From positions 1-55,279 of the forward strand of contig CANRXB010000015.1 of assembly GCA_947643715.1 (NCBI GenBank): a DNA stretch of 55,279 nucleotides. The letters are read 5' to 3'. Positions 39,274-48,333 of the stretch are shown here, piece after piece. The notes beneath the pieces are model-generated. The model was not told the origin of the DNA. It ran no database searches and saw only the letters and a list, made by a program, of their open reading frames with translations. Within the stretch, counting starts at the first letter, position 1; each line of letters begins with the position of its first letter. The stretch comes from an uncultured bacterium. Lineage in GTDB: Bacteria > Bacillota > Clostridia > Oscillospirales > Oscillospiraceae. The position numbers and the translations under genes are program-made.

Positions 39274-39869
39274 GGTCGTCCTCCTTCAATATTACACACG
39301 ATCCGTTCCTCAACGTCGCCGTCAAGGGCTTCTGCGGCCAAGGCCCAGCTCTTCGGGTACTTCTCCCGCACATAGCGGGCGAAAGGGGAGTCCGGCCGGG
39401 CCAGCAGGTCCTGCTCCCGGATGGTCCGCAGCTCCGCCTCCACCATCCACTCCCGCCGCCGGGCGCTGGCGTCCTCCCAGCGGACGATCTTCAGCGTCCC
39501 CCGCTCCGCCTGCTCCATCAGGGCGGCGTACACGTCCGGGATGGATATCTCACGCTCCACAGGGACCTCCCGCTCCGCCGTATACTCGTTGGGGATCTCT
39601 GTGGTCTCCATGTCCTCCCGGTGGGCACAGACGTACAGGGAAGCGCGCTTCCCCCGGTAGATCTCCTCCAAGGCATTGGGGAAGAATTCCTCATAATATA
39701 GCTCCCCGGCCTTGGTGTAGCCGTAGGTATATTCGAAGTGCCGCACCCCATACATCAGCGCCATGGGCACACTGGCCGCCAAGCATACCTGCCTGGGCTT
39801 GCCGAAGCGGCTCTCACTGGGCCGGAGCTCCTTCAGCCCCGCCGCAGGCGAAGCGTGGTACAGCGTCAT
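39270..39869 (-). CDS. Unknown protein coupled between rimO and pgsA, possibly ADP-ribosyltransferase-like fold
   Basis: The 199-residue product begins MTLYHASPAAGLKELRPSES and has QVCLAASVPMALMYGVRH. The arrangement LYHAS...L.P...LAAS...A..Y is reminiscent of the ADP-ribosyltransferase-like or RNA 2'-phosphotransferase-like fold (a strand with Tyr-His, then a strand and helix lining the NAD site), but this is only a pattern resemblance. The middle is acidic and the end is helical. No signal or membrane segment. The ATG overlaps the rimO stop, and its own stop overlaps the pgsA start (ATGA both times), strong evidence that it is expressed. An in-frame upstream extension lies inside rimO and is rejected. 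Confidence 0.78.
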   Translation of the reverse strand: MTLYHASPAAGLKELRPSESRFGKPRQVCLAASVPMALMYGVRHFEYTYGYTKAGELYYEEFFPNALEEIYRGKRASLYVCAHREDMETTEIPNEYTAEREVPVEREISIPDVYAALMEQAERGTLKIVRWEDASARRREWMVEAELRTIREQDLLARPDSPFARYVREKYPKSWALAAEALDGDVEERIVCNIEGGRP

Positions 39870-41194
39870 CCCTCGATCTCCCCCTTCAGGTCGCCGTCGG
39901 ACACGCCGGTGATGCGCACCCACACGAACTCCCCCGCCGGGACCAGCCCCGCCGCAGTGAACAGCACCCGGCCGTCGATGTCCACCGAATCGGCATAGGT
40001 CCGGCCCACATAGCAGCCGCTATCCCGGTCAAAGCCCTCGCACAGCACCTCCACACAGGTCCCCAGCCTGGCCTCGTTGTACTCGTCCATGATGCGGGAC
40101 TGCAGATCCACCACCAGCTCCACCCGCCGCGCGGCGATCTCCGGCTCCACCTGCCCTTCCATGGCGGCGGCCAGCGTCCCTTCCTCCGGAGAGAACTGGA
40201 ACACCCCCGCCCGCTGGAGCTTCTGTTCCCGCAGGAAATCACACAGCCTTTCGAACTCCTCCTCGCCCTCCCCGGGCAGGCCGCAGATGAGGGAGGTGCG
40301 GATCGCCACGTCCGGCATAGCGGCGCGCAGCTTGGCGAACAGCGCCTCGATCTCCGCCCGGGTGCTGCGGCGGCGCATGGCCTTCAGGATGCCGTCGTCC
40401 GCATGCTGGATGGGGACGTCCACATAATGGACGATCTTCTTTTCCCGGGCCATGACCTCGATCAGCTCGTCCGTCACCGCCTCGGGGTAGAGATAATGGA
40501 GACGTATCCAGTGGACATCCAGCTTACACAGCTCGGTCAACAGCCCCGCCAAAGTAGTGCCGTCCCCCAGGTCCGACCCATACCGGGTGATGTCCTGGGC
40601 GATGACGATCAGCTCCTTCGCCCCCCGGCGGACCAGCTCCTCCGCCTCGGACAAGAGCGCAGGCATGGACCGGCTGCGGTAACGGCCCCGGAGCTTGGGG
40701 ATGACGCAGAACGCGCAGCCGTTGGAGCACCCTTCCGCGATCTTCAGATAGCCGGTCCAAGGCGGCGTGGTCACCCACCGCTCTCCGTCCTCATAGGTGC
40801 GATGGATGTCGCCGAACCGTTCCGGGCGCTCCCCCGCCATGAGCTGCTCCACCGCCGGCACGACATCGGTGTAGCTGCCGGTGCCCAGCATACCGTCCAC
40901 CTCGGGCAGTTCCGTGCGGATCCCGTCCGGATACCGCTGGGCCAGACAGCCTGTCACCAGCAGCTTCTTCAGCCTGCCCGCTTTTTTCAGCTCCGCAAGC
41001 TCCAGGATGCTGTCGATGGCCTCGCTCTTGGCCGACTCGATGAAACCGCAGGTATTGAGCACCGCCACGTCTGCGCCGTCCGGGTCACCAGTGACGGCGT
41101 GGCCCGCGTCCCGGCACAGGGCCATCATCTGCTCGGTGTTCACCAGGTTCTTGGCGCACCCCAAGGAAACGAAAGCCACTTTATAGCTGTCCAA
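39866..41194 (-). CDS. rimO: Ribosomal protein uS12 methylthiotransferase RimO
   Basis: RimO adds a methylthio group to an Asp of ribosomal protein S12. The 442-residue protein has an N-terminal UPF0004/MTTase domain with cluster cysteines in SLGCAKNLVN, NTCGFIESA and VTGCLAQRY, and a radical-SAM domain with CSNGCAFCVIPKLRG (C near residue 155). YVDVPIQHADDGILKAM and a C-terminal TRAM domain follow. RimO-specific features (SLGCAKNLVNTE and GYLKIAEGCSNGCAFC) distinguish it from MiaB. It lies 60 bp after recX and overlaps the next gene by 4 bp. Confidence 0.96.
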   Translation of the reverse strand: MDSYKVAFVSLGCAKNLVNTEQMMALCRDAGHAVTGDPDGADVAVLNTCGFIESAKSEAIDSILELAELKKAGRLKKLLVTGCLAQRYPDGIRTELPEVDGMLGTGSYTDVVPAVEQLMAGERPERFGDIHRTYEDGERWVTTPPWTGYLKIAEGCSNGCAFCVIPKLRGRYRSRSMPALLSEAEELVRRGAKELIVIAQDITRYGSDLGDGTTLAGLLTELCKLDVHWIRLHYLYPEAVTDELIEVMAREKKIVHYVDVPIQHADDGILKAMRRRSTRAEIEALFAKLRAAMPDVAIRTSLICGLPGEGEEEFERLCDFLREQKLQRAGVFQFSPEEGTLAAAMEGQVEPEIAARRVELVVDLQSRIMDEYNEARLGTCVEVLCEGFDRDSGCYVGRTYADSVDIDGRVLFTAAGLVPAGEFVWVRITGVSDGDLKGEIEG

Positions 41195-41254
41195 TCCAGA
41201 TCCCCCCTATCCGCCCTGCTGTGCAGGGCCGCCCGTGACGCCGCCCTGCCGGAG

Positions 41255-41962
41255 TCAGGGCAGGTCGTCCGCTTCCTCCCGGAGCCGCTCCAGGACGGAG
41301 GAGATCTCCTCCCAGCCATAGCCCCGGCGGGCCAGATAGCTGGACACCCGCTTCAACTCCTCCCTGGTGGGCTCGGCCCCCCGGAGCTTTTGCCGGGCCA
41401 GCGCCAGGAGCTGTCCCTCGTCCGGTTCCCGCTCCTCCATGGCCTGCTCCCAATGTTCCCGGGGCACTCCCCGGCGGTACAGCTCGTCCCGGATCTTGCG
41501 CACACCAAAGCCCTTGGCTGCATAGTGGCGCACCACCATGCGGGCATATTCCGCGTCGTCGAGCAGCCCCAGCTCCGTCAAGCGGACGGCCACCTCCTCC
41601 GCCTGTTCCCGCAGGGCCTCGGCCTGGGTCCGCAGCGCCTCCTGGTCCGGCATGTCGGCGGCGTCCAGGCGTTCATAGGGCCATTTCCCCTTCTTTGGCC
41701 GGGGCGGGGCGCACAACCTGTCCAGCAGCTCTTTTCGGGACATCGGCCTCATGGCCAGCAGTCCCACCGCCCGCTCCATCAGCTTGGAACGGGCTCCGGC
41801 AGCGGCCAGCGCCTCTGCCTGCGCGTCGGACAGCTCCTTCCCGGCGTAGAGGCCCAGGGACACCACGTCCCCCTCTCCGACCCGCACGACGCTGGCATCC
41901 TCCAGCCACACCAGCCAGCGGCCCTGCTTGTGCTGGGAGGGCTCCAATCTTTCGATCTTCAT
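41255..41962 (-). CDS. recX: RecX family regulatory protein
   Basis: RecX binds and modulates RecA filaments. The 235-residue protein has the three-helix RecX repeats: LLAMRPMSRKELLDRL (about residues 70-85), AEEVAVRLTELGLLDDAEYA and RMVVRHYAAKGFGVRKIRDE (about 120-160), and VSSYLARRGYGWEEISSVLE near the end. The N-terminal 65 residues form a separate domain, as in many Firmicutes RecX. The ATG shares its A with the stop of the GNAT gene (TGATG). It is two genes downstream of recA, so it is co-regulated with it. Confidence 0.88.
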   Translation of the reverse strand: MKIERLEPSQHKQGRWLVWLEDASVVRVGEGDVVSLGLYAGKELSDAQAEALAAAGARSKLMERAVGLLAMRPMSRKELLDRLCAPPRPKKGKWPYERLDAADMPDQEALRTQAEALREQAEEVAVRLTELGLLDDAEYARMVVRHYAAKGFGVRKIRDELYRRGVPREHWEQAMEEREPDEGQLLALARQKLRGAEPTREELKRVSSYLARRGYGWEEISSVLERLREEADDLP

Positions 41963-42420
41963 CACAGATCCATCCAAACTGCCTCGTCGTGGATCGACGC
42001 GTCCTCTACGGCCCTATAAAAGCGGACAGACTCCGGGTTATGGGCCATGATGGCGATCAGGGTCTCCACGCCCTGCTGCTTCAGCTCCCGGCGCAGCTCC
42101 TTCAACAAGCGTTGGGCCACTTGCCGGTGGCGCTCCTCCTTCAGCACACAGATCCAGTCCAGGTAGGCGCAGCCGCAGCTTGCGTCGCTCCTGGCCGCCA
42201 GGACCACAGCGTCGATCCGGCCCACGACGCGCCCGTCCCGATACGCCAGCAGGGACACCGCGTTGCCGAAGCGGCCGTCGCGGAAGCTGTCCTCCAGCAG
42301 CGCACGGTAGCCCTCCCCGGCATCCATGAAGAAGGTGTCCGGCTCCTGCCTACGCAGCTCCTGCTCGAATCCCATCACATCGTCGATCCTGTCCCTGGTG
42401 AACCGCTCCACGAAGATCAT
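41962..42420 (-). CDS. GNAT family N-acetyltransferase between recA and recX
   Basis: The 152-residue protein has a GNAT fold: N-terminal helix (VERFTRDRIDDVMGFEQELR), the strand RVVGRIDAVVL, and the acetyl-CoA-binding helix region ICVLKEERHRQVAQRLLKEL, where R/Q-x-x-A matches the pyrophosphate loop. It ends with NPESVRFYRAVED, typical of GNATs. The substrate is unknown; it could be a small molecule or protein. The ATG at 42420 has AAGGA 7 nt upstream and lies just after the recA stop. Its stop overlaps recX. A DNA-repair role is only suggested by position. Confidence 0.83.
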   Translation of the reverse strand: MIFVERFTRDRIDDVMGFEQELRRQEPDTFFMDAGEGYRALLEDSFRDGRFGNAVSLLAYRDGRVVGRIDAVVLAARSDASCGCAYLDWICVLKEERHRQVAQRLLKELRRELKQQGVETLIAIMAHNPESVRFYRAVEDASIHDEAVWMDL

Positions 42421-42424
42421 GGCG

Positions 42425-43525
42425 TCATCCTTCAAAATCGTCCGCAGACACGTCCACCGCCCGGCCCGCCGCCTTTGCGGCCACCTGGGACTGGCGGCTC
42501 ATCAGCTTGAAGGCGTTGGTGCGCACCTCCGTCTCCACCTTCTCGGCTACCTCGGGGTTGTCCCGGAAATAGGATTTCACCGCGTCCTTGCCCTGGCCCA
42601 GCCTGGTCTCCCCCATGGAAAACCAGGACCCGGACTTCTGCACGATATCCAGCTTGACGGCCAGATCCACCAGCTCGCCCAGCTTGGAGATGCCCTCGCC
42701 GTACATGATCTCGAACTCCGCCTCCCGGAAGGGGGGCGCGACCTTGTTCTTCACGATCTTCGCCCGGGTGCGGTTGCCGATGATCTCGGTGCCGCTCTTG
42801 ATGGCCTCGATACGGCGCACCTCCATGCGCACGGAGGCGTAGAACTTCAGCGCCCGTCCGCCGGTGGTCACCTCCGGGTTGCCGTACACCACGCCCACCT
42901 TCTCACGGAGCTGGTTGATGAACACCACGATGCAGTTGGTCTTGGAGATGGACCCCGCCAGCTTGCGAAGGGCCTGGCTCATGAGCCGGGCCAGCAGGCC
43001 CACATGGCTGTCGCCCATGTCGCCTTCGATCTCCGCCCGGGGGGTGAGCGCCGCCACCGAGTCTACCACCACCACGTCGATGGCCCCGGAGCGCACCAGC
43101 GCCTCGCAGATCTCCAGGCCCTGCTCGCCGGTGTCCGGCTGAGAGATGAGCATGGAGTCGATGTCCACCCCCAGCGCCCGGGCATAGGTGGGGTCCAGTG
43201 CGTGCTCGGCGTCGATGAAGGCCACCTCGCCGCCCCGCTTCTGGGCCTCTGCCACGATGTGCAGGGCCAGGGTGGTCTTGCCCGAGGATTCAGGGCCATA
43301 GATCTCGATGATACGGCCCTTGGGCACGCCGCCGATGCCCAGCGCGATGTCCAGGGACAACGAGCCGGTGGGGATGGCCTCCACCACGATATGGGCGTTC
43401 TCCCCCAGGCGCATGATAGAGCCCTTGCCGTAATCCTTTTCTATCTGGGCGATGGCAGTGTCCAGCGCTTTCTTCTTGTCCGCAGCCGGCGCTGCCGACT
43501 CCACCTGTTTCTTTTTCTCAGCCAC
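42425..43525 (-). CDS. recA: Recombinase RecA
   Basis: RecA forms filaments on single-stranded DNA for homologous recombination and SOS induction. The 366-residue protein has Walker [10 protein letters not shown] near residue 79, Walker [11 protein letters not shown] near residue 152, the L1/L2 loop regions ([40 protein letters not shown]), and a C-terminal domain with [14 protein letters not shown]. It starts at GTG 43525 with GAGGGA upstream. No Firmicutes LexA box (CGAAC-N4-GTTCG) is visible in the 90 bp before it or further upstream in this operon, so SOS control at this spot is not supported. Confidence 0.97.
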   Translation of the reverse strand: MAEKKKQVESAAPAADKKKALDTAIAQIEKDYGKGSIMRLGENAHIVVEAIPTGSLSLDIALGIGGVPKGRIIEIYGPESSGKTTLALHIVAEAQKRGGEVAFIDAEHALDPTYARALGVDIDSMLISQPDTGEQGLEICEALVRSGAIDVVVVDSVAALTPRAEIEGDMGDSHVGLLARLMSQALRKLAGSISKTNCIVVFINQLREKVGVVYGNPEVTTGGRALKFYASVRMEVRRIEAIKSGTEIIGNRTRAKIVKNKVAPPFREAEFEIMYGEGISKLGELVDLAVKLDIVQKSGSWFSMGETRLGQGKDAVKSYFRDNPEVAEKVETEVRTNAFKLMSRQSQVAAKAAGRAVDVSADDFEG

Positions 43526-43615
43526 AGTCAGTCATCCCTCTTTCTTCCCTGCCTGGTCCAGGATCTTTTTGATATGCTCCCAGCCTGCCGTGAGCGTCCT
43601 CCTCGCGGCCTGTCC

Positions 43616-43963
43616 TCAATCGAAGAACTTCCCCTTGAAGCAGTTCTCGTTCCCCAGCTTCCTGGCTGTCAGCCGGAACATCACGCAGCCGTCCGGACAC
43701 ACGACGGTCTTGCTGTACCGGCCGTCCCCGCCGACGTTCTCCAGGTCGCCGCCGCTGCGCACCGCCTCCATGAGAGGGAAGAGCACCATCATCAGCTTGG
43801 AGCAGATGCCTTGACCGTCCTGGTTCACAGGGCAGCCATAGGTGCAGATGTACTCGTCGCCGATCTCCTCACCGTTGCGGCAATAGCGCTCCGTGTGGTC
43901 GCCGCGCAGGAACCCGATGACCTTGATCGTGAACTCATATTCCTCGTCACACCACTTCTTCAT
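43616..43963 (-). CDS. TIGR04076 family small cysteine-rich protein
   Basis: The 115-residue protein begins MKKWCDEEYEFTIKVIGFLR and has seven cysteines, with YICTYGCPVNQDGQGICSKL, MEAVRSGGD and TVVCPDGCVMFRL. The pattern of a C..GCP stretch, G.C.K and C-terminal CPDG..F.L fits the TIGR04076 family, which is of unknown function and may bind metal. ATG 43963 has GGAGG at good spacing and overlaps the end of prmC by 17 bp. recA follows 90 bp downstream. Confidence 0.78.
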   Translation of the reverse strand: MKKWCDEEYEFTIKVIGFLRGDHTERYCRNGEEIGDEYICTYGCPVNQDGQGICSKLMMVLFPLMEAVRSGGDLENVGGDGRYSKTVVCPDGCVMFRLTARKLGNENCFKGKFFD

Positions 43964-44837
43964 CGCCGACCTCCATCTGTCCCACGTCCCCTTCCACCAC
44001 CCGCTGATGTCCGCCCGGATCTCGGGTGGTCTGGATATCGGTGAAACCGTTCTCCGCCAGGATGCGCTCCACCGCCGGAGCCTGATGGATGCCCACCTCG
44101 AAGGCCAACATGCCCCCGGGCTTGAGGGCGCATCTCCAATCCCTGGCGATGGCCCGATAAAAATCCATGCCGTCCGCGCCGCCGTCCAGCGCCATATGGG
44201 GCTCATAGTCCCGGACGGAGGGCTCCAGTCCCTCCAGGTCGGCGGTGGGGATGTACGGGGGATTGCATAAGATCAGGTCGAAATCCCGCAGGACGTGGGA
44301 GGGCGGTGCCATGGCGTCCGCTTGCGCGGCCTGGACCTGCCCGTTCAGCTCCCGCCGGCGGATGTTCTGCCGGCATACCCGTATGGCGTCCTCCGACCAT
44401 TCCGCCAGCACGACCTGGGTGTTGGGGCAGTTCTCCGCGATCGCCAGGCCCACGCAGCCGCTCCCCGCGCACAGATCCAGCACCCGCGTCCCCTCCGGGA
44501 GATCCCGGACGAACAGGATGCCCCGATCCACCAGGGTCTCGGTGTCCGGCCGGGGGATCAGCACGTCCCGGCACACCTCCAGCGTCAGGCCATAGAACTC
44601 CCACTCGCCGATGAGGTAGGCCACCGGCTCCCCCTTCAAGCGGCGTTCCATCAGCCCCCGGAAGCGGGCCGCCGCCCCGTCGGAGGCGTACAGCGTCAGG
44701 TCCCGGAAGAAGCTCTCCCGGCTCTTGCCCGCGGCGAAGCACAAAAGCTCCCGGGCCTCGAGCTGGGCCTGTTCCACCCCCGCGCCCTTCAGCGCCCGGC
44801 GTGCGTCCAGATATAGATCGTTGTAGGTGACGGGCAT
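43947..44837 (-). CDS. prmC: Peptide chain release factor N5-glutamine methyltransferase
   Basis: PrmC methylates the GGQ glutamine of release factors. The 296-residue protein has the helical N-terminal domain (YNDLYLDARRALKGAGVEQA), the specific IPRPDTETLVDRGI motif near residue 92, the SAM-binding LDLCAGSGCVGLAIAENCP, and the catalytic NPPYIPTADLEGL near residue 190. The C-terminal end is slightly longer than usual (VEGDVGQMEVGDEEVV). It lies downstream of yqhQ (DUF1385), a typical clostridial order in which prfA would follow, but prfA is not in the window. Confidence 0.94.
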   Translation of the reverse strand: MPVTYNDLYLDARRALKGAGVEQAQLEARELLCFAAGKSRESFFRDLTLYASDGAAARFRGLMERRLKGEPVAYLIGEWEFYGLTLEVCRDVLIPRPDTETLVDRGILFVRDLPEGTRVLDLCAGSGCVGLAIAENCPNTQVVLAEWSEDAIRVCRQNIRRRELNGQVQAAQADAMAPPSHVLRDFDLILCNPPYIPTADLEGLEPSVRDYEPHMALDGGADGMDFYRAIARDWRCALKPGGMLAFEVGIHQAPAVERILAENGFTDIQTTRDPGGHQRVVEGDVGQMEVGDEEVV

Positions 44838-44900
44838 GGCCCCACCCCTCCTCTCGACCTCGTCATGCCGCGCCTGTCCGCCGCGGCCATGCGCCCCAAA

Positions 44901-45872
44901 TCACCACTTATCGGCGCCTTTCTCCTGGGGCAATACTCGCTTCAGCGCTTCGATGCCCACCTCGATCATCCCGTCGTCCGGCTCGAAGGTGGTGAAGTTC
45001 TGCATCCACAGACCCGGCGCCCGCAGGGCCCGGCACACCGGACCGTCGTGGCCGCCCACATAGCGGTTGAACTCATAGGTCAGCCCCACGATGATGGGCA
45101 GCATGAGCAGGTGCAGGCCCATGCGCAGGAAGGTGTTCTCGATATCCAGCGGAGTGAACACTACGATGGACAGGAAGATCGACACCGTGATGACCACGAA
45201 CAGGAAGCTGGTGCCGCACCGCGGGTGGTGGCGGGGCTGGCGGCGAACGTTCTCCACCGTCAGCTCCAGGCCGTTCTCATAGCAATAGATTGTCTTATGC
45301 TCCGCGCCGTGATATTCGAACACCCGGTGGATCTCCTTCATCTTGGAACACAGGTAGAGGTAGATCATGAATATGGCCACCTTCAGTACCCCCTCGATCA
45401 CCGAGCGCACCCACAGGGGCATGGTGGTCCACACCAGACCGATCAGCCCCGTCAGGGCGGTGGGCAGCAGGATGAACAGCCCGATGGAGAAGGCCACGCC
45501 CAACACCGCCCCCAACGTGACGATGGCCGTGACGGCCTTCTCCTGCTCCAGATGATCGTTGAGCCATTTATCGATGCCGGTGAGCTCCTCCTCCGGCCCC
45601 GTGCCGTCGTCGGACAGCTCGGCGGAACGCATCAGCGCCCGCATCCCGTGGACCATCGAACCGCCGAACACGAACAGCCCCCGTATGAACGGGAGCTTGG
45701 CCAGCCCCGACTTGGGCTTGACGGCCTCCTCCTCCACGCTCAGCTCACCGTCCGGCTTGCGCACCACGATGGCACGCTTCTCCGGGCCCTGCATGAGGAT
45801 CCCCTCCAGCAGAGCCTGCCCCCCGCAGGTGGTCTTGAACGGGGTGCAGTGATTCTCGTTTCCTTTCGCCAT
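44901..45872 (-). CDS. DUF1385 (YqhQ-like) membrane protein
   Basis: The 323-residue protein starts with CGGQALLEGILMQGPEKRAI, the DUF1385 signature. Several hydrophobic segments follow (about residues 95-125, 135-160, 200-225 and 233-255), with conserved VFEYHGAEHKTIYCYENGLE, HPRCGTSFLF and a C-terminal LQ-type region. YqhQ homologues are membrane proteins of uncertain function, usually next to prmC and rpmE/prfA. ATG 45872 has AAGGAG 8 nt upstream. An open frame upstream belongs to the intergenic DNA and overlaps the kinase gene, so it is rejected. Confidence 0.92.
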   Translation of the reverse strand: MAKGNENHCTPFKTTCGGQALLEGILMQGPEKRAIVVRKPDGELSVEEEAVKPKSGLAKLPFIRGLFVFGGSMVHGMRALMRSAELSDDGTGPEEELTGIDKWLNDHLEQEKAVTAIVTLGAVLGVAFSIGLFILLPTALTGLIGLVWTTMPLWVRSVIEGVLKVAIFMIYLYLCSKMKEIHRVFEYHGAEHKTIYCYENGLELTVENVRRQPRHHPRCGTSFLFVVITVSIFLSIVVFTPLDIENTFLRMGLHLLMLPIIVGLTYEFNRYVGGHDGPVCRALRAPGLWMQNFTTFEPDDGMIEVGIEALKRVLPQEKGADKW

Positions 45873-45985
45873 GGATCCGTCTCCTTTGATGGTGGGGCTC
45901 GCCGCCCTCGAAGCGCAGTATACCAGAGACCGCGCCGATTTGCAACAGGGATCCGGCGCGGCCGGCCGTTCCCTTCCCTCCAGAC

Positions 45986-47497
45986 CTATACGCTCTCCAC
46001 GCCGATCGGCAGCCGGATGGTCGCCGCGCAGCCGCCGCCCGGAGCGTTCATGATCTCCAACGTGCCGTTGTGGCTGTTGACGATCTCGTCGCACACTGCC
46101 AGCCCGATGCCCGAGCCCCTGGCCTTGGACGAGCCCTTATAGAACTTGTATTTGATGAAAGGCAGCTCCTCCTCCGGCACGCCGGGGCCGTGGTCCCGGA
46201 TGCGGATGGCCACCTCGTCCCCGTCCCGGCCCACGGACACCTCCACCCTGCCGCCGGAACCGCCGTGCTTGTCCGCGTTGTCCAGCAGGTTGCAGAACAC
46301 CTGCCGCAGCCGTTCCGGATCCCCGCTGATGATCGGCAGCTCCTCCTCGCACTCGGTGTATATCAGCTCCAGCCCCTTGCGCCGGAAGAACTCCCGATAG
46401 GTGTACACCGCGTCCTCCAGTTCGGCCAGGATGTCGATGGGCTCCACCGACAGGTTGAACCGGCCCGTCTCCATCCGGGAGAACTCCAGCAGCTCCTCCA
46501 CCATGCGGGTGAGGCGCTGGGCCTCGGACACGATGATGCCCATGCCCTTCTTCACATCCGTCGCGTCCCGCACTTCCCCGTTGTACAGCGTCTCCGCCCA
46601 GCCGTTGATGGCGGTGAGGGGGGTGCGCAGCTCATGGGACACCGAAGAGATGAACTCCGACTGGGTGCGTTCGGCCTGGTCGATCTTCATGGACATGTCG
46701 TTGATGCTCTCCACCAGCTCGCCCATCTCGTCGTCCGACCGCTTCTCCATGGTCACGCCGTAGCTGCCCGCGGCGATACGCTTGGCCGTCTCGGTGACCC
46801 GGATCACCGGGTCCAGTACGGAACGGATGAAATACGAGGCGATCATGCCCATCACCACCAGGATCGCCAGCCCGATGGCCGAGGTGACCAGCACGATGCG
46901 CAGCATCTGCTCCTGCACCAGACGCATCGATGTGACCAGCCGCACCACGCCCACCACCGTCCCGTTGTACACCACCGGGGCGGAGGCAGAGATCACATAG
47001 TCCCCGGTATCCGGGTCGGTGCCCACGAAGGGCCGCACCCGCTTCTCGCCGATGGCGTAGGCCACGTCCGGGCTGTGGGCGCTGGCGCCCGATATGTCCA
47101 TCATGGAGGACATGAGCACCCGCCCATTGGCATTGAGGATCTGCACCTCGATGGTGGTCTTTTCCTCGAACTGGTTGACGAACTGCCGGGCGGTGGAGAG
47201 ATAGGTGGTCTCGGTATAGTTGCGGAACATGCCGGCAGCGGTCTGCGCCTTGCTCTCCAGCGTGGCCATGATGGTGGAGCTGTAATAGCTGTACATGGCC
47301 AGGGAGAACGCGCTCACCGCGATGGACACCACCACCAGAGTGACGGCCAGCGTGTTGAGCAGCCAGCGGCGGCGCAGCCGGCCGCGCGGCTTTTTCTTAT
47401 CGGGAGGGGCCGGCTGGACCTCCTCCGCAGGTCTGTCCCCGCGTTTGGACGCCATGGGCGGACGCTTCCCCCGCTTCCGGCGGCTCTCCTGTTCCAT
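45986..47497 (-). CDS. Membrane sensor histidine kinase
   Basis: The 503-residue kinase has a long basic Pro-rich cytoplasmic N-terminus, TM1 (about residues 45-70), an extracellular sensing domain (about 71-200), TM2 (about 201-224), a HAMP linker, a HisKA domain with the phospho-acceptor in SSVSHELRTPL (H288), and a HATPase domain with NLLDNADKH, HGPGVPEE and GSGIGLAV. It pairs with the response regulator 77 bp upstream. The extracellular domain contains Asp-rich PDTGDYVISASAPVVYNGTV, a dCache/sCache-like strand pattern. The signal is unknown. Confidence 0.94.
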   Translation of the reverse strand: MEQESRRKRGKRPPMASKRGDRPAEEVQPAPPDKKKPRGRLRRRWLLNTLAVTLVVVSIAVSAFSLAMYSYYSSTIMATLESKAQTAAGMFRNYTETTYLSTARQFVNQFEEKTTIEVQILNANGRVLMSSMMDISGASAHSPDVAYAIGEKRVRPFVGTDPDTGDYVISASAPVVYNGTVVGVVRLVTSMRLVQEQMLRIVLVTSAIGLAILVVMGMIASYFIRSVLDPVIRVTETAKRIAAGSYGVTMEKRSDDEMGELVESINDMSMKIDQAERTQSEFISSVSHELRTPLTAINGWAETLYNGEVRDATDVKKGMGIIVSEAQRLTRMVEELLEFSRMETGRFNLSVEPIDILAELEDAVYTYREFFRRKGLELIYTECEEELPIISGDPERLRQVFCNLLDNADKHGGSGGRVEVSVGRDGDEVAIRIRDHGPGVPEEELPFIKYKFYKGSSKARGSGIGLAVCDEIVNSHNGTLEIMNAPGGGCAATIRLPIGVESV

Positions 47498-47574
47498 CCT
47501 CTGCCCCCCTTCCTCATGCCTCGCTCATGACCGGCTGATGCCTTGCGGCGCAGAACGTCCCGACGCCGCGTCCC

Positions 47575-48264
47575 CTACGCCTCCCACTCGTACCCATAGC
47601 CCCACACCGTGCTGATGTGGGCCGGGTTCTGAGGGTCGTCCTCCAACTTGATGCGCAGACGGCGGATGTTCACGTCCACGATCTTCAGCTCGCCCAGGTA
47701 CTCCTTCCCCCACACCGCTTCCAGGATCTCCTCCCGAGCCAGGGCCTTCCCCGGGTTCTCCATGAACAGCTTGACGATGGAATACTCCACCTGCGTGAGC
47801 TTCACCCGTTTTCCGTTCTTCTCCAGCGTACGGTTGCGGGTATTGAGCAGGAAGGGAGGCTGGCTGAGCTCGTCCATATCGTGGACGGGCACGCCCCCTG
47901 TACGGCGGAACAGCGCGTCCACCCGGGCCGTGAGCTCCGCCGGAGAAAAGGGCTTGGTCACATAGTCGTCCGCCCCCGTCATCAGGCCGCTCACCTTGTC
48001 CATCTCCTGGGTGCGCGCGGTGAGCATGATGATGCCCAACTGGGCATTGCCCGCCCGGAGGCGGCGGCACACCTCGAAGCCGTCGATCTCTCCGGGGAGC
48101 ATGATATCCAGCAGGGCCACCTTCACGTCCGGGTTCTGCTGGATGAGGGCCAGCGCCTCCTCGCCGGTGCCGGCCTCGATGGTATCATAGCCCGCCCGCT
48201 TCAGGTTGATGACCACGAAGCTGCGGATATTGGTCTCGTCTTCCAAAACAAGGACCTTGCGCAT
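47575..48264 (-). CDS. OmpR/PhoB-type response regulator
   Basis: The 229-residue regulator has a receiver domain with acidic EDE near residue 8, phospho-acceptor D53 (VALLDIMLPG), and the switch residues T and K in MLTAR and VTKPFSPAEL. A winged-helix DNA-binding domain with KLTQVEYSIVKLFMENPGKA and VDVNIRRLRIKLEDDPQNPA ends at YGYEWEA. ATG 48264 is chosen; an upstream GTG is also possible, but GGGAGG spacing favours the ATG. The cognate kinase follows 77 bp downstream and a lipoprotein gene lies 69 bp upstream, all on one likely transcript. Confidence 0.95.
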   Translation of the reverse strand: MRKVLVLEDETNIRSFVVINLKRAGYDTIEAGTGEEALALIQQNPDVKVALLDIMLPGEIDGFEVCRRLRAGNAQLGIIMLTARTQEMDKVSGLMTGADDYVTKPFSPAELTARVDALFRRTGGVPVHDMDELSQPPFLLNTRNRTLEKNGKRVKLTQVEYSIVKLFMENPGKALAREEILEAVWGKEYLGELKIVDVNIRRLRIKLEDDPQNPAHISTVWGYGYEWEA

Positions 48265-48333
48265 GATGGAACGTCCTCCCACTTTCTCAGAATCGTCGCT
48301 CCGGCCGCGCCGGGCACGAGCCCGGGCCAGCGC

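Noticed and set aside
42425-43615. LexA box near recA
   Set aside because: No CGAAC-N4-GTTCG-like site found upstream; not claimed.
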